17,147 nt of DNA from the NCBI GenBank assembly GCA_964613305.1, contig CAZTII010000038.1, forward strand, positions 1 to 17,147, written 5' to 3'. The notes below the pieces were generated by a model that ran no database searches, had not been told where the DNA came from, and saw only the letters and a program-made list of their open reading frames with translations. How positions within the stretch are numbered: the stretch's first letter is position 1; the number at the start of each line of letters is the position of its first letter. Positions 6,521-13,170 of the stretch are shown in pieces. Source of the DNA: CAZTII01 sp964613305. Its GTDB lineage: Bacteria; Bacillota_I; Bacilli_A; Erysipelotrichales; Erysipelotrichaceae. The position numbers and the translations under genes were made by a program.

Positions 6521-9500
6521 ATGTTAAAGAAGTGGCTGTTATGTTTTGTGCTACTGCTTAATTGTATGACAGCTCTTCCTATTAGGGCTGATGGTGAGGT
6601 TATATCGCAAAATGTTGACTTGATATTATCGACTGTTGAGTCGCAACCAATTGTTGGGTCAGTTGTTGAGTTTAAAGTAAATATTAGTAGAATTAATAAT
6701 GTTCAAGGTATTCAATTTGAATGTTATTTAGATCCAACTATATTTGAATCTATTGATTTGTTAGGAAATGAAAAGTTAAATTTTAATAATGGCTATGTTA
6801 CTGGCAATTATTATTGGAATGAAGCTCAAAATTTAGCTGATAGTGTTTTAACAACCTTTAAAGCTAAACTGAGGATTGACGCTCCACTTGGTTTTACTAC
6901 TGTACGATTTACTAATCGTTGTGAATATGTTGAGGTACTTTCTTCATCGTATTCGTTGTTTAGAACCTTTAACGCTAACTTTACAATTCGTGAAGTACCA
7001 ATTACAGTACCTACTGTTTTACGCACTGATATTGTTGAAAGTATCATCTATCTAAAAAAGAATGAAAGTAAACAATTATCATCAACTGTTTCGGTTTTAA
7101 ATGAAGCGCCAACTACTCTTGAGTGGTCGGTTGAGCCTAGTAATGCTGGTGTTACATGTGTTGATGGTTTAGTTAAAGTAGCACATCGAGCTATTACTGG
7201 TGAGTATACTATTAAAGCAACATCAGCATTTGATAGTACAAAAAGTGATACGTGTGCTTTAAAAGTTAGTGAAAATGACGTGTATCGCATCGAATTAACA
7301 TCACCACAAGGTTTTGTTCGTCAAGGTGGAACGATTGATTATTATGTGAATATCACAGCGATGGAAGAAATTCAAGGTATTGAGGTAAGGGTTGATATTG
7401 ATAAGAGTTTAGAAAACTTAGTTGTCGATGATATAACAACGTCACCTTTTTACATCATGGCGAAAGAAGTTGATGAAAATGCAGAAATTACAGTAACTTT
7501 AGAAAATCATCATTTATCGTATTTAGTGAAATTTCACAAAGCGGTTAGTTTTACTTCACCATATACATTAATACATTTTAATGGGAAAGCTAAATTGTAT
7601 GATGAACCTCATCGATTAGCGATGCAACTATATGGAGAATATACGTATTTTAGAGAAAATATTGGTTTCATGTTTGAGCAAACAGTTAAACAAATTGATT
7701 TGGTTCAGTCGGAATTATATAAACCATCGGTTGAAAAAGTAACATTAGATAAAACGGATATTAGCTTAATTCAAGGAACAAGTACGGATATAACAGCTAC
7801 TGTTTTGGCATATAATTCAGCAAATACAGAAGTAATATATGCAGTAGCTCCACTTAATAAGGGGGTTACTGTTAATCAAAATGGTCATGTGATTGTAGGT
7901 CATAATGCTCCTGTTGGCTTGTATAATGTTATTGTAACATCCAAATTTAATCCGTTGCGACAAGCAGTTGCTAATATTATAGTCGTAGAAAAAGAGGCTC
8001 CTAAATTGACCCTTACATTTGATAAAGACACGTATAATCAAGGAGAAGAGTTTACTGCAACTGTTCATGTGGATAGTGTTGTTGATTACCAAGGTATTCA
8101 ATTTGCGATAGATAGTTCGTTGTTTACGGATTTAGTCATTTCAACAAATGGGGAATATGCGGACAACACAATTACGTATGTATCTTATTATGATACATCA
8201 CAAACAATTAGTGATAGAACCTTATTAAGAGTTCAAGGAAAAATAAAAAATAATGCGCTCCTTAATGAGCAAACAGTTGCAATACGCAATGCAGCATATA
8301 CTCCTTATCTTGGCAATATTGACCGTAGTTTTACTACCATAAATTCAACGATTACGATTAAAAAACGACCGCCTCGATTTGTAGCGATTGATCAAAGTGA
8401 ATTGATTGTAATGCAGGATAATTCACGTAAATTAACATATAACATCGTTAATATAGAAGGTGGAGTGGTATGGTCCATTGTTGAACCTAGTGATGCTGGT
8501 GTAACGGTTGTTGATGGTGTTGTAAGTGCTAGTGAGTCAGCTGTTGTAGGTCATTATATAGTGAAAGCTACTTCTGTATCTGATTCAAGTATTTATGATA
8601 CGAAAACAATTACCGTAAAGCCATATGAAAAAGTAGCGAACTTGCTAGTTGTTGTAAAAAATAGTAATAAAACAACGTATGTTGAAGGAGAAACTTTTGA
8701 TAAAACGGGTTTGGTTGTTAAAGTTATTTATAGTGATAAAACGGAAGAGATAATTACTGACTATGAAATAATTAATGGTTCACTTAGTATAAATAAACCG
8801 CTCGCTATTTATTATCATGGTATTACAAAAACATTGGATGATGTTAAAGTATATAGTTGTATTGATCATATTTTTGTTGATGTTAAAAATAATACATTAA
8901 AAGTATATAAACCAAGAGGGTTATTTGGTAATTTAAAATTATTGATTAATAATGTTGAATCTACTCAATATGAGATGAATAATTTAGCGAATGGAGAGTA
9001 CACAATTACAATTAAAGATGCAAAGACAAATCAAAGTGCAACTGAAACAATAGTGATTAATAATGCGGTTGCTTTATCTAGACTTCGACTTGCACGTGAG
9101 ACGATAACAAATTTAGAAGATGTATATACGTTAGAAACACCGATTGCTGGTGTATCGATTTCTGGTAATGACTTGACTATTGAATACTCCGTGTCAGTGA
9201 CAAGCTTTAATTTAGTTTCTAGCAACAATGAAATTTGTGTTGTTGATGTTGTAGATGATGCGAAAGAATCGATTAAAGTATCACAAAATCCAAGTAAGTT
9301 AGTGTATGTATCAGGTCAACACTTTAGCCGTGATCAATTAAAAGTTGTGGATAATTTAGAAAATAGTGTACTAAGTGTTTCGTTCTATCCAAGTAGGCCT
9401 TTAATTTCAACGGATAAATCTATTTTGTTAGAAAGTGATGGCTATGTGACTAACGTCGTAGTTGATGTTCGTAAATTTGGTGATGTTAGTGGAGATGGAG

Positions 9501-9676
9501 CGGTGTCAGTGACGGATATTGTAGCTTTAGCGAAACACATTTTATTGGAAAGAGAACTAGCGCCTGAGCTTATCGTTGTTGGTGATGTTGACTGTAAGGA
9601 ATCAATTAAGGTAAATGATATTGTTATGTTATCCAATCATATATTAGGTACTTATGAATTGCCTAATCAGGAATAA
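6521..9676 (+). CDS. Secreted scaffoldin-like protein: three cohesin-like domains, Ig-like domains, C-terminal dockerin
   Basis: This 1051-residue protein starts 19 bp after the LRR gene, with AGAGAGGAGG at 6504-6513, so the two are cotranscribed. A signal peptide covers 1-23 (MLKK, hydrophobic core, cleavage near IRA). Three units follow, each a cohesin-like domain plus an Ig-like (Big-type) domain. The cohesin-like domains lie at about 29-155, 254-395 and 494-615, each with a [VIY]QGI[QE] strand (61, 284, 523). The Ig-like domains have a WSVEPSNAGV-type strand (202, 440, 651; the 440 copy lacks the Trp). Residues 705-775 resemble a Big_3 domain (YVEGETFDKTGLVV), with a related segment near 906-980. 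A dockerin occupies 987-1051. Its first loop is canonical (D988, S990, D992, D999); its second (D1022, D1024, K1026, D1033) has Lys at a calcium-ligand position. No LPxTG, SLH or transmembrane anchor is seen. The likely role is organising dockerin proteins outside the cell; substrates are unknown. Confidence 0.8.
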   Translation: MLKKWLLCFVLLLNCMTALPIRADGEVISQNVDLILSTVESQPIVGSVVEFKVNISRINNVQGIQFECYLDPTIFESIDLLGNEKLNFNNGYVTGNYYWNEAQNLADSVLTTFKAKLRIDAPLGFTTVRFTNRCEYVEVLSSSYSLFRTFNANFTIREVPITVPTVLRTDIVESIIYLKKNESKQLSSTVSVLNEAPTTLEWSVEPSNAGVTCVDGLVKVAHRAITGEYTIKATSAFDSTKSDTCALKVSENDVYRIELTSPQGFVRQGGTIDYYVNITAMEEIQGIEVRVDIDKSLENLVVDDITTSPFYIMAKEVDENAEITVTLENHHLSYLVKFHKAVSFTSPYTLIHFNGKAKLYDEPHRLAMQLYGEYTYFRENIGFMFEQTVKQIDLVQSELYKPSVEKVTLDKTDISLIQGTSTDITATVLAYNSANTEVIYAVAPLNKGVTVNQNGHVIVGHNAPVGLYNVIVTSKFNPLRQAVANIIVVEKEAPKLTLTFDKDTYNQGEEFTATVHVDSVVDYQGIQFAIDSSLFTDLVISTNGEYADNTITYVSYYDTSQTISDRTLLRVQGKIKNNALLNEQTVAIRNAAYTPYLGNIDRSFTTINSTITIKKRPPRFVAIDQSELIVMQDNSRKLTYNIVNIEGGVVWSIVEPSDAGVTVVDGVVSASESAVVGHYIVKATSVSDSSIYDTKTITVKPYEKVANLLVVVKNSNKTTYVEGETFDKTGLVVKVIYSDKTEEIITDYEIINGSLSINKPLAIYYHGITKTLDDVKVYSCIDHIFVDVKNNTLKVYKPRGLFGNLKLLINNVESTQYEMNNLANGEYTITIKDAKTNQSATETIVINNAVALSRLRLARETITNLEDVYTLETPIAGVSISGNDLTIEYSVSVTSFNLVSSNNEICVVDVVDDAKESIKVSQNPSKLVYVSGQHFSRDQLKVVDNLENSVLSVSFYPSRPLISTDKSILLESDGYVTNVVVDVRKFGDVSGDGAVSVTDIVALAKHILLERELAPELIVVGDVDCKESIKVNDIVMLSNHILGTYELPNQE

Positions 9677-9702
9677 AAAAACATCGAAATTTCGATGTTT
9701 TT
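9677..9702. terminator. Bidirectional terminator between the scaffold gene and the dehydrogenase
   Basis: A perfect 26-bp palindrome has arms AAAAACATCGAAA (9677-9689) and TTTCGATGTTTTT (9690-9702), with T-runs on both strands. It starts directly after the scaffold stop codon and touches the stop of the opposing dehydrogenase, so it serves both genes. Confidence 0.85.
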
Positions 9703-10654
9703 ACTTTACTTCAGTTAAGGCAACACCAGTATTTAAATAACTGATGATATTATTGGCAGAAAGTGTTCCCATTTTATTACGTGTGGCAACTGTTCCACTA
9801 CCAAAATGTGGTGTTAAGACAACATTTTCCATTGATAGTAGTGCTGATGGAATTGTTGGTTCATCGTAGAAAACATCAAGTCCAGCTCCAGCAATTAATT
9901 TATTCTCTAAAGCGAAGATTAGAGCTTCTTCATCGATTACTTTACCACGTGCAGTATTAATGATGATGGCATTTTTCTTCATTAGTTTAAATTGTTCTAA
10001 ACCAATCATTTTTTCTGTTTCTGAAGTAAGTGGCATGTGAAAAGAAATAAAATCAGCAGATGATAATAAATCATTCAATGAAACATATGTTGCATTTGTT
10101 GTTTTTTCTAGTTCTAAATCACGACTTCTATTATGGTATACAATATTCATATCAAAACCTTTTAGTTTTTCGGCAACTTTTCGTCCGATACGTCCAGCAC
10201 CGATAAGTCCAATTGTTGCCCCAGTTACATCCACACCTAATAATAAGTTTGAACGTAGACTAGTCCAATTGCCTTCACGAATATAACGATCAGCTTCGCA
10301 GATTCGTCGTGTTACAGCGAAAAGCAAAGCAATAGCACATTCTGCAGTACTATCTGATAAAACATCAGGGGTATTGGTAATCATTTTATTATGTTTCTTC
10401 GCTGCGGCTAAATCAATATTATTGTAACCTACCGCAATATTTGCGAATATTTTTACTTTTGGACAACTACTTATTACTTCTTCATCAATCGTATCAAAGG
10501 ATGATGTTACAGCTCCATCACAGTTCTGTAATTGTTGAATTAATTCCGCTTTACTGTATTGTTTGTCTTCTTGATTGCTGATGACATTAAATCCAGCTTC
10601 TTTAAGGGTAGTAATACAAATTTCTGGTACAACTCGTGTAATTAGTATGTTCAT
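9701..10654 (-). CDS. D-isomer-specific 2-hydroxyacid dehydrogenase (glyoxylate/hydroxypyruvate reductase-like)
   Basis: This is a cytoplasmic oxidoreductase of 317 residues that would reduce a 2-keto acid (glyoxylate, hydroxypyruvate or similar) to the D-2-hydroxy acid. ATG 10654 was chosen over the in-frame ATG 10675 because AAGGAGGAT lies between them, about six bases before 10654. The nucleotide-binding motif GLIGAGRIG is at 149-157. The catalytic triad expected in this family is visible: Arg236 in NTARG, Glu265 in DVFYDEP and His283 in TPHFGSGT. The second beta strand ends in YHNRSR rather than an acidic residue, which suggests NADP(H) preference. Formate, lactate and phosphoglycerate dehydrogenases share the fold; length and lack of an ACT domain argue against SerA. 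The substrate cannot be fixed. It is monocistronic, leftward and apparently unrelated to the secreted operon. Confidence 0.9.
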   Translation of the reverse strand: MNILITRVVPEICITTLKEAGFNVISNQEDKQYSKAELIQQLQNCDGAVTSSFDTIDEEVISSCPKVKIFANIAVGYNNIDLAAAKKHNKMITNTPDVLSDSTAECAIALLFAVTRRICEADRYIREGNWTSLRSNLLLGVDVTGATIGLIGAGRIGRKVAEKLKGFDMNIVYHNRSRDLELEKTTNATYVSLNDLLSSADFISFHMPLTSETEKMIGLEQFKLMKKNAIIINTARGKVIDEEALIFALENKLIAGAGLDVFYDEPTIPSALLSMENVVLTPHFGSGTVATRNKMGTLSANNIISYLNTGVALTEVK

Positions 10655-10723
10655 CTTTTTATCCTCCTTGTTCATTCTAACATAGTTTTACTAAAAAAAT
10701 TATTAATTGTAAATTTTTTTAAG

Positions 10724-10745
10724 TGTCAAGTAAAAGTACTTGACA
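10724..10745. repeat. Perfect inverted repeat carrying divergent TTGACA boxes
   Basis: TGTCAAGTA (10724-10732) and TACTTGACA (10737-10745) form a 9-bp inverted repeat with a 4-bp spacer. Each arm ends in a consensus -35 hexamer facing outward: TTGACA 10740-10745 toward rpsP, and TTGACA on the minus strand (10729-10724) toward the dehydrogenase. The leftward -10 is unclear, AT-rich around 10700-10706. Confidence 0.6.
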
Positions 10746-10768
10746 GACAGTATCGTTTTGAGTAAACT
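10740..10768 (+). promoter_or_regulatory. Candidate promoter of the rpsP operon
   Basis: Consensus TTGACA (10740-10745) is followed by a 17-bp spacer and TAAACT (10763-10768, four of six matches). The rpsP ribosome binding site AAGGAGG follows at 10781-10787. The -35 box lies in the right arm of an inverted repeat, so it may be controlled. Confidence 0.6.
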
Positions 10769-10794
10769 ATAGTGGTTAACAAGGAGGACATAAC

Positions 10795-11067
10795 ATGGCA
10801 GTTAAATTACGTTTAAAGAGAATGGGTGCTAAAAAGAAACCTTTCTACCGTATTGTTGTTGCTGATGCACGTGCACCAAGAGATGGTCGTTCAATCGAAA
10901 CTATTGGTCATTACAACCCAACAACTAATCCAGCAGAAGTGGTGTTAGATACTGAGTCAGCTTTAAAATGGCTTAAAAATGGTGCACAACCAACTGAAAC
11001 TGTTCGTAGCATTTTATCATCACAAGGTGTTATGAAACAATATCACGAAGAAAAGAAATCAAAATAA
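10795..11067 (+). CDS. rpsP: Small ribosomal subunit protein bS16
   Basis: bS16 is a 30S assembly protein. The 90-residue length and the N-terminal MAVKLRLKRMGAKKKPFYRI with VVADARAPRDGR and IGHYNP are diagnostic of the family. AAGGAGG (10781-10787) is spaced seven bases from the ATG. It heads the conserved order rpsP-khpA-rimM-trmD, which couples ribosomal proteins with ribosome and tRNA maturation factors. Confidence 0.98.
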   Translation: MAVKLRLKRMGAKKKPFYRIVVADARAPRDGRSIETIGHYNPTTNPAEVVLDTESALKWLKNGAQPTETVRSILSSQGVMKQYHEEKKSK

Positions 11068-11068
11068 C

Positions 11069-11317
11069 ATGGTTGAATTAGAAAAAGTACTACATGGACT
11101 TGTGTCTCCAATGGTACAAGATCCTAATAGCATTTCAGTTAGACAAATGTCTAGTTTGAATGACAACGAAACTATTTTATATGTTTATGCAAAAAGTGAT
11201 GACGTCGCTAAATTAATTGGTAAACAAGGAATGATGGCACATGCACTTCGACAAATGATTTCTATTGCATCGTATGATAGTGATAAAAAAATTACAGTAA
11301 AGTTTGAATCATTATAG
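11069..11317 (+). CDS. khpA: KH-domain RNA-binding protein KhpA
   Basis: This 82-residue protein is a single KH domain. The RNA-contacting GxxG loop is G51-K-Q-G54 in KLIGKQGMMAHALRQMI. In streptococci KhpA works with KhpB/EloR in post-transcriptional control of cell elongation; the partner is not in this window. Its ATG follows the rpsP stop after one base and has no strong ribosome binding site of its own, so translational coupling to rpsP is likely. Confidence 0.93.
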   Translation: MVELEKVLHGLVSPMVQDPNSISVRQMSSLNDNETILYVYAKSDDVAKLIGKQGMMAHALRQMISIASYDSDKKITVKFESL

Positions 11318-11335
11318 GATGCTTATGCATCCTAT
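11314..11335 (+). other. Intra-operon hairpin over the khpA stop codon
   Basis: ATAGGATGC (11314-11322) and GCATCCTAT (11327-11335) form a perfect 9-bp stem with a TTAT loop. It begins inside the khpA stop and is not followed by a real T-run (TTATAATTAAGG). It is more likely a stability, processing or partial attenuation element than a full terminator. Confidence 0.55.
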
Positions 11336-11354
11336 TTATAATTAAGGAGCACGT

Positions 11355-11855
11355 ATGATTGAAATAGGGATAATTGTTAAAATTTTTGGTTTAAAAGGGG
11401 AATGCAAAGTAAAAAGCATGACCGATTTTGTGGAACAACGATTTAAAAAAGGTTCGCAGGTGTATGTTCATTATTTAAATGAATGGAAACCACTAAAAGT
11501 AGAAGGATTTAGAATTCATCAAGGAATGGTGTTAGTAAAATTTGATGGTCATGATTCGATTGAAAGTGTTGAACAGTATACAGGTTGTAAAATTGGCGTT
11601 TTAAAAGAACAACTTCATGATTTAAAACAAGGAGAATATTATTTCTTTGAATTAAAAGGATGTCGTGTTTTAGATGAAGCAGCTCAAGAAATAGGTATTG
11701 TTAGTCGAGTTGAAGAAAATCCAATTCATAATCACTTACGTGTTTTAAAGAATGATGGAACATCATCGTTAGTACCATTTATACCTAATTTTATTTTAAG
11801 TGTTAATTTAGATAAAAAGGAAATAGTGATAAAGAACATGGTTGGGTTGTTATGA
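11355..11855 (+). CDS. rimM: 16S rRNA processing protein RimM
   Basis: RimM helps assemble the head of the 30S subunit. The 166 residues show the N-terminal beta-barrel start IGIIVKIFGLKGECKVKSMTDF and a C-terminal PRC-barrel beginning near residue 90 (QGEYYFFELKGCRVLD). AAGGAGC (11344-11350) precedes the ATG. Its TGA overlaps the trmD start as ATGA, indicating translational coupling. Confidence 0.96.
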   Translation: MIEIGIIVKIFGLKGECKVKSMTDFVEQRFKKGSQVYVHYLNEWKPLKVEGFRIHQGMVLVKFDGHDSIESVEQYTGCKIGVLKEQLHDLKQGEYYFFELKGCRVLDEAAQEIGIVSRVEENPIHNHLRVLKNDGTSSLVPFIPNFILSVNLDKKEIVIKNMVGLL

Positions 11856-12583
11856 AAATAACGATTTTAACTCTTTTTCCTGAAATGTTTGAAGGTTTTT
11901 TGACAACATCGATTATAAAAAGAGCAATTGCGGAGAATAAAGTAGAAATTGACTGTGTGAATATTCGTGATTTTACACTAGATAAACATAATCATGTCGA
12001 TGATACACCGTATGGTGGAGGCAAGGGAATGGTGATTCAATGTCAACCCGTAATGGATTGTTTACATCATGTAAAAACACCTTCTTCTAAAATCATTATT
12101 ACTGCTGCAAGTGGTCAAGTATTTAACCAAGCGAAAGCAAGAGAATTAAGTCGAGAAGAACATTGCATCATCGTTTGTGGTCATTATGAAGGATTTGATG
12201 CACGTATTATTGAAGAAGCTGATGAAGTGGTAAGTATTGGTGATTATATTTTAACTGGTGGAGAATTAGCGGCAATGGTTATTAGTGATGCGATTATTCG
12301 TCTTTGTGATGGGGTTATTCAAGAAGAAAGTCATATGGATGAATCCTTTGAAAATGGTCTATTGGAATATCCACAATACACAAAACCACCTGTATACAAT
12401 GGTAAAGAAGTTCCTGCGGTATTGCTTTCTGGTCATCATGAAAAGATTCGTCAATGGCGTTTAAAAGAATCGATACGAGTAACGCAAAAAAATCGTCCGG
12501 ATTTAATGACTAAAAAAATATTAAATGATGAAGAAAAGAAATTGCTTCGAGAACTTATCGATGAAAACAAAGTAGATAATTAA
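11852..12583 (+). CDS. trmD: tRNA (guanine-N1)-methyltransferase TrmD
   Basis: TrmD methylates G37 of tRNAs reading CUN, CCN and CGG codons, using S-adenosylmethionine in a trefoil-knot SPOUT fold, and so prevents +1 frameshifting. The 243 residues contain MKITILTLFPEMF at the start, TPYGGGKGMV (52-61), the knot segments GHYEGFDARI (110-119) and IGDYILTGGELA (129-140), and the dimer active-site region HMDESFENGLLEYPQYTKP. Length is normal. It overlaps rimM by four bases. Confidence 0.98.
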   Translation: MKITILTLFPEMFEGFLTTSIIKRAIAENKVEIDCVNIRDFTLDKHNHVDDTPYGGGKGMVIQCQPVMDCLHHVKTPSSKIIITAASGQVFNQAKARELSREEHCIIVCGHYEGFDARIIEEADEVVSIGDYILTGGELAAMVISDAIIRLCDGVIQEESHMDESFENGLLEYPQYTKPPVYNGKEVPAVLLSGHHEKIRQWRLKESIRVTQKNRPDLMTKKILNDEEKKLLRELIDENKVDN

Positions 12584-12589
12584 ATTTAC

Positions 12590-12618
12590 TTGCAAAGAAT
12601 TTAAAAAAATGGTAATAT
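12590..12618 (+). promoter_or_regulatory. Candidate rplS promoter
   Basis: TTGCAA (12590-12595) is followed by a 17-bp spacer and TAATAT (12613-12618); TATTAT at 12616-12621 is an overlapping alternative. The same TTGCAA hexamer is used in the candidate ffh promoter. It would give rplS a transcript separate from the trmD operon. Confidence 0.5.
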
Positions 12619-12635
12619 TATAAAGCTGTAAAGAA

Positions 12636-12676
12636 GTTGTTCCGCTGGTCGTATGATTAAGAACGATGGATCACAT
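12636..12676 (+). promoter_or_regulatory. Candidate L19 ribosomal-protein leader upstream of rplS
   Basis: TCC (12641-12643) pairs with GGA (12668-12670), and GTCGT (12648-12652) pairs with ACGAT (12663-12667, one wobble), leaving GCTG as a 5' bulge and a 10-nt loop. Position, size and the TTCCGCTG...GGATCAC pattern fit my recollection of the Firmicutes L19 leader through which L19 is thought to autoregulate. This has not been checked against a covariance model. Confidence 0.5.
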
Positions 12677-12695
12677 TGAAGAAGGAGAAAAGAAG

Positions 12696-13043
12696 ATGAA
12701 CTTAAATCTAGTTAATGAGGTAACTCAAACTCAACTACGTACAGACATTCCTGAATTTCGTGTAGGATGTGTTGTTCGAGTAAACGTACGTATCAAAGAA
12801 GGCGACAAATCACGTATCCAAACATTTGAAGGTTTGGTAATTTCTAAAAAAGGACGCGGAATTGGTGAAACATTCATCGTTCGTAAAATGAGTGGTGGAA
12901 TTGGTGTAGAACGTACATTCCCACTTCATTCACCTGTTATTGAAAGTATTACTGTAATCCGTCGCGGTAAAGTAAGACGTGCTAAATTGTTCTATATCCG
13001 TGGGCTTTCTGGTAAAGCTTCTCGTATTAAAGAAATTCGCTAA
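12696..13043 (+). CDS. rplS: Large ribosomal subunit protein bL19
   Basis: bL19 lies at the 30S-50S interface. I chose ATG 12696, giving 115 residues (the usual length) and a proper AAGGAG site (12682-12687). The in-frame ATG at 12666 would run through the candidate leader structure and the ribosome binding site. Diagnostic segments are IPEFRVGCVVRVNVRIKEGD, RIQTFEGLVI, FIVRKMSGGIGVERTFPLHS and RRGKVRRAKLFYIRGLSGKA. Confidence 0.98.
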   Translation: MNLNLVNEVTQTQLRTDIPEFRVGCVVRVNVRIKEGDKSRIQTFEGLVISKKGRGIGETFIVRKMSGGIGVERTFPLHSPVIESITVIRRGKVRRAKLFYIRGLSGKASRIKEIR

Positions 13044-13048
13044 CAATG

Positions 13049-13081
13049 AAAAGATGACACTTCTGGTGTTATCTTTTTTTT
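13049..13081 (+). terminator. Rho-independent terminator after rplS
   Basis: AAAAGATGACAC (13049-13060) pairs with GTGTTATCTTTT (13066-13077), with one G-T wobble and a 5-nt loop, and the T-run reaches 13081. It closes the ribosomal protein/trmD block. Confidence 0.9.
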
Positions 13082-13110
13082 ATGCTATTTTCTACCAACT
13101 TAAAATTATA

Positions 13111-13144
13111 GTGAAAGTTTCTTTAAATTGATGTACAATTGTAC
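13111..13144 (+). promoter_or_regulatory. Candidate promoter with overlapping palindrome for the membrane protein operon
   Basis: GTGAAA (13111-13116), a 17-bp spacer and TACAAT (13134-13139) form a plausible promoter. A perfect 12-bp palindrome, GTACAATTGTAC (13133-13144), covers its -10 box, as an operator would. A TATAAA at 13157-13162 lies too close to the start codon to be useful. Confidence 0.4.
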
Positions 13145-13170
13145 GTGAAGTAATTGTATAAAGAGGCCGT

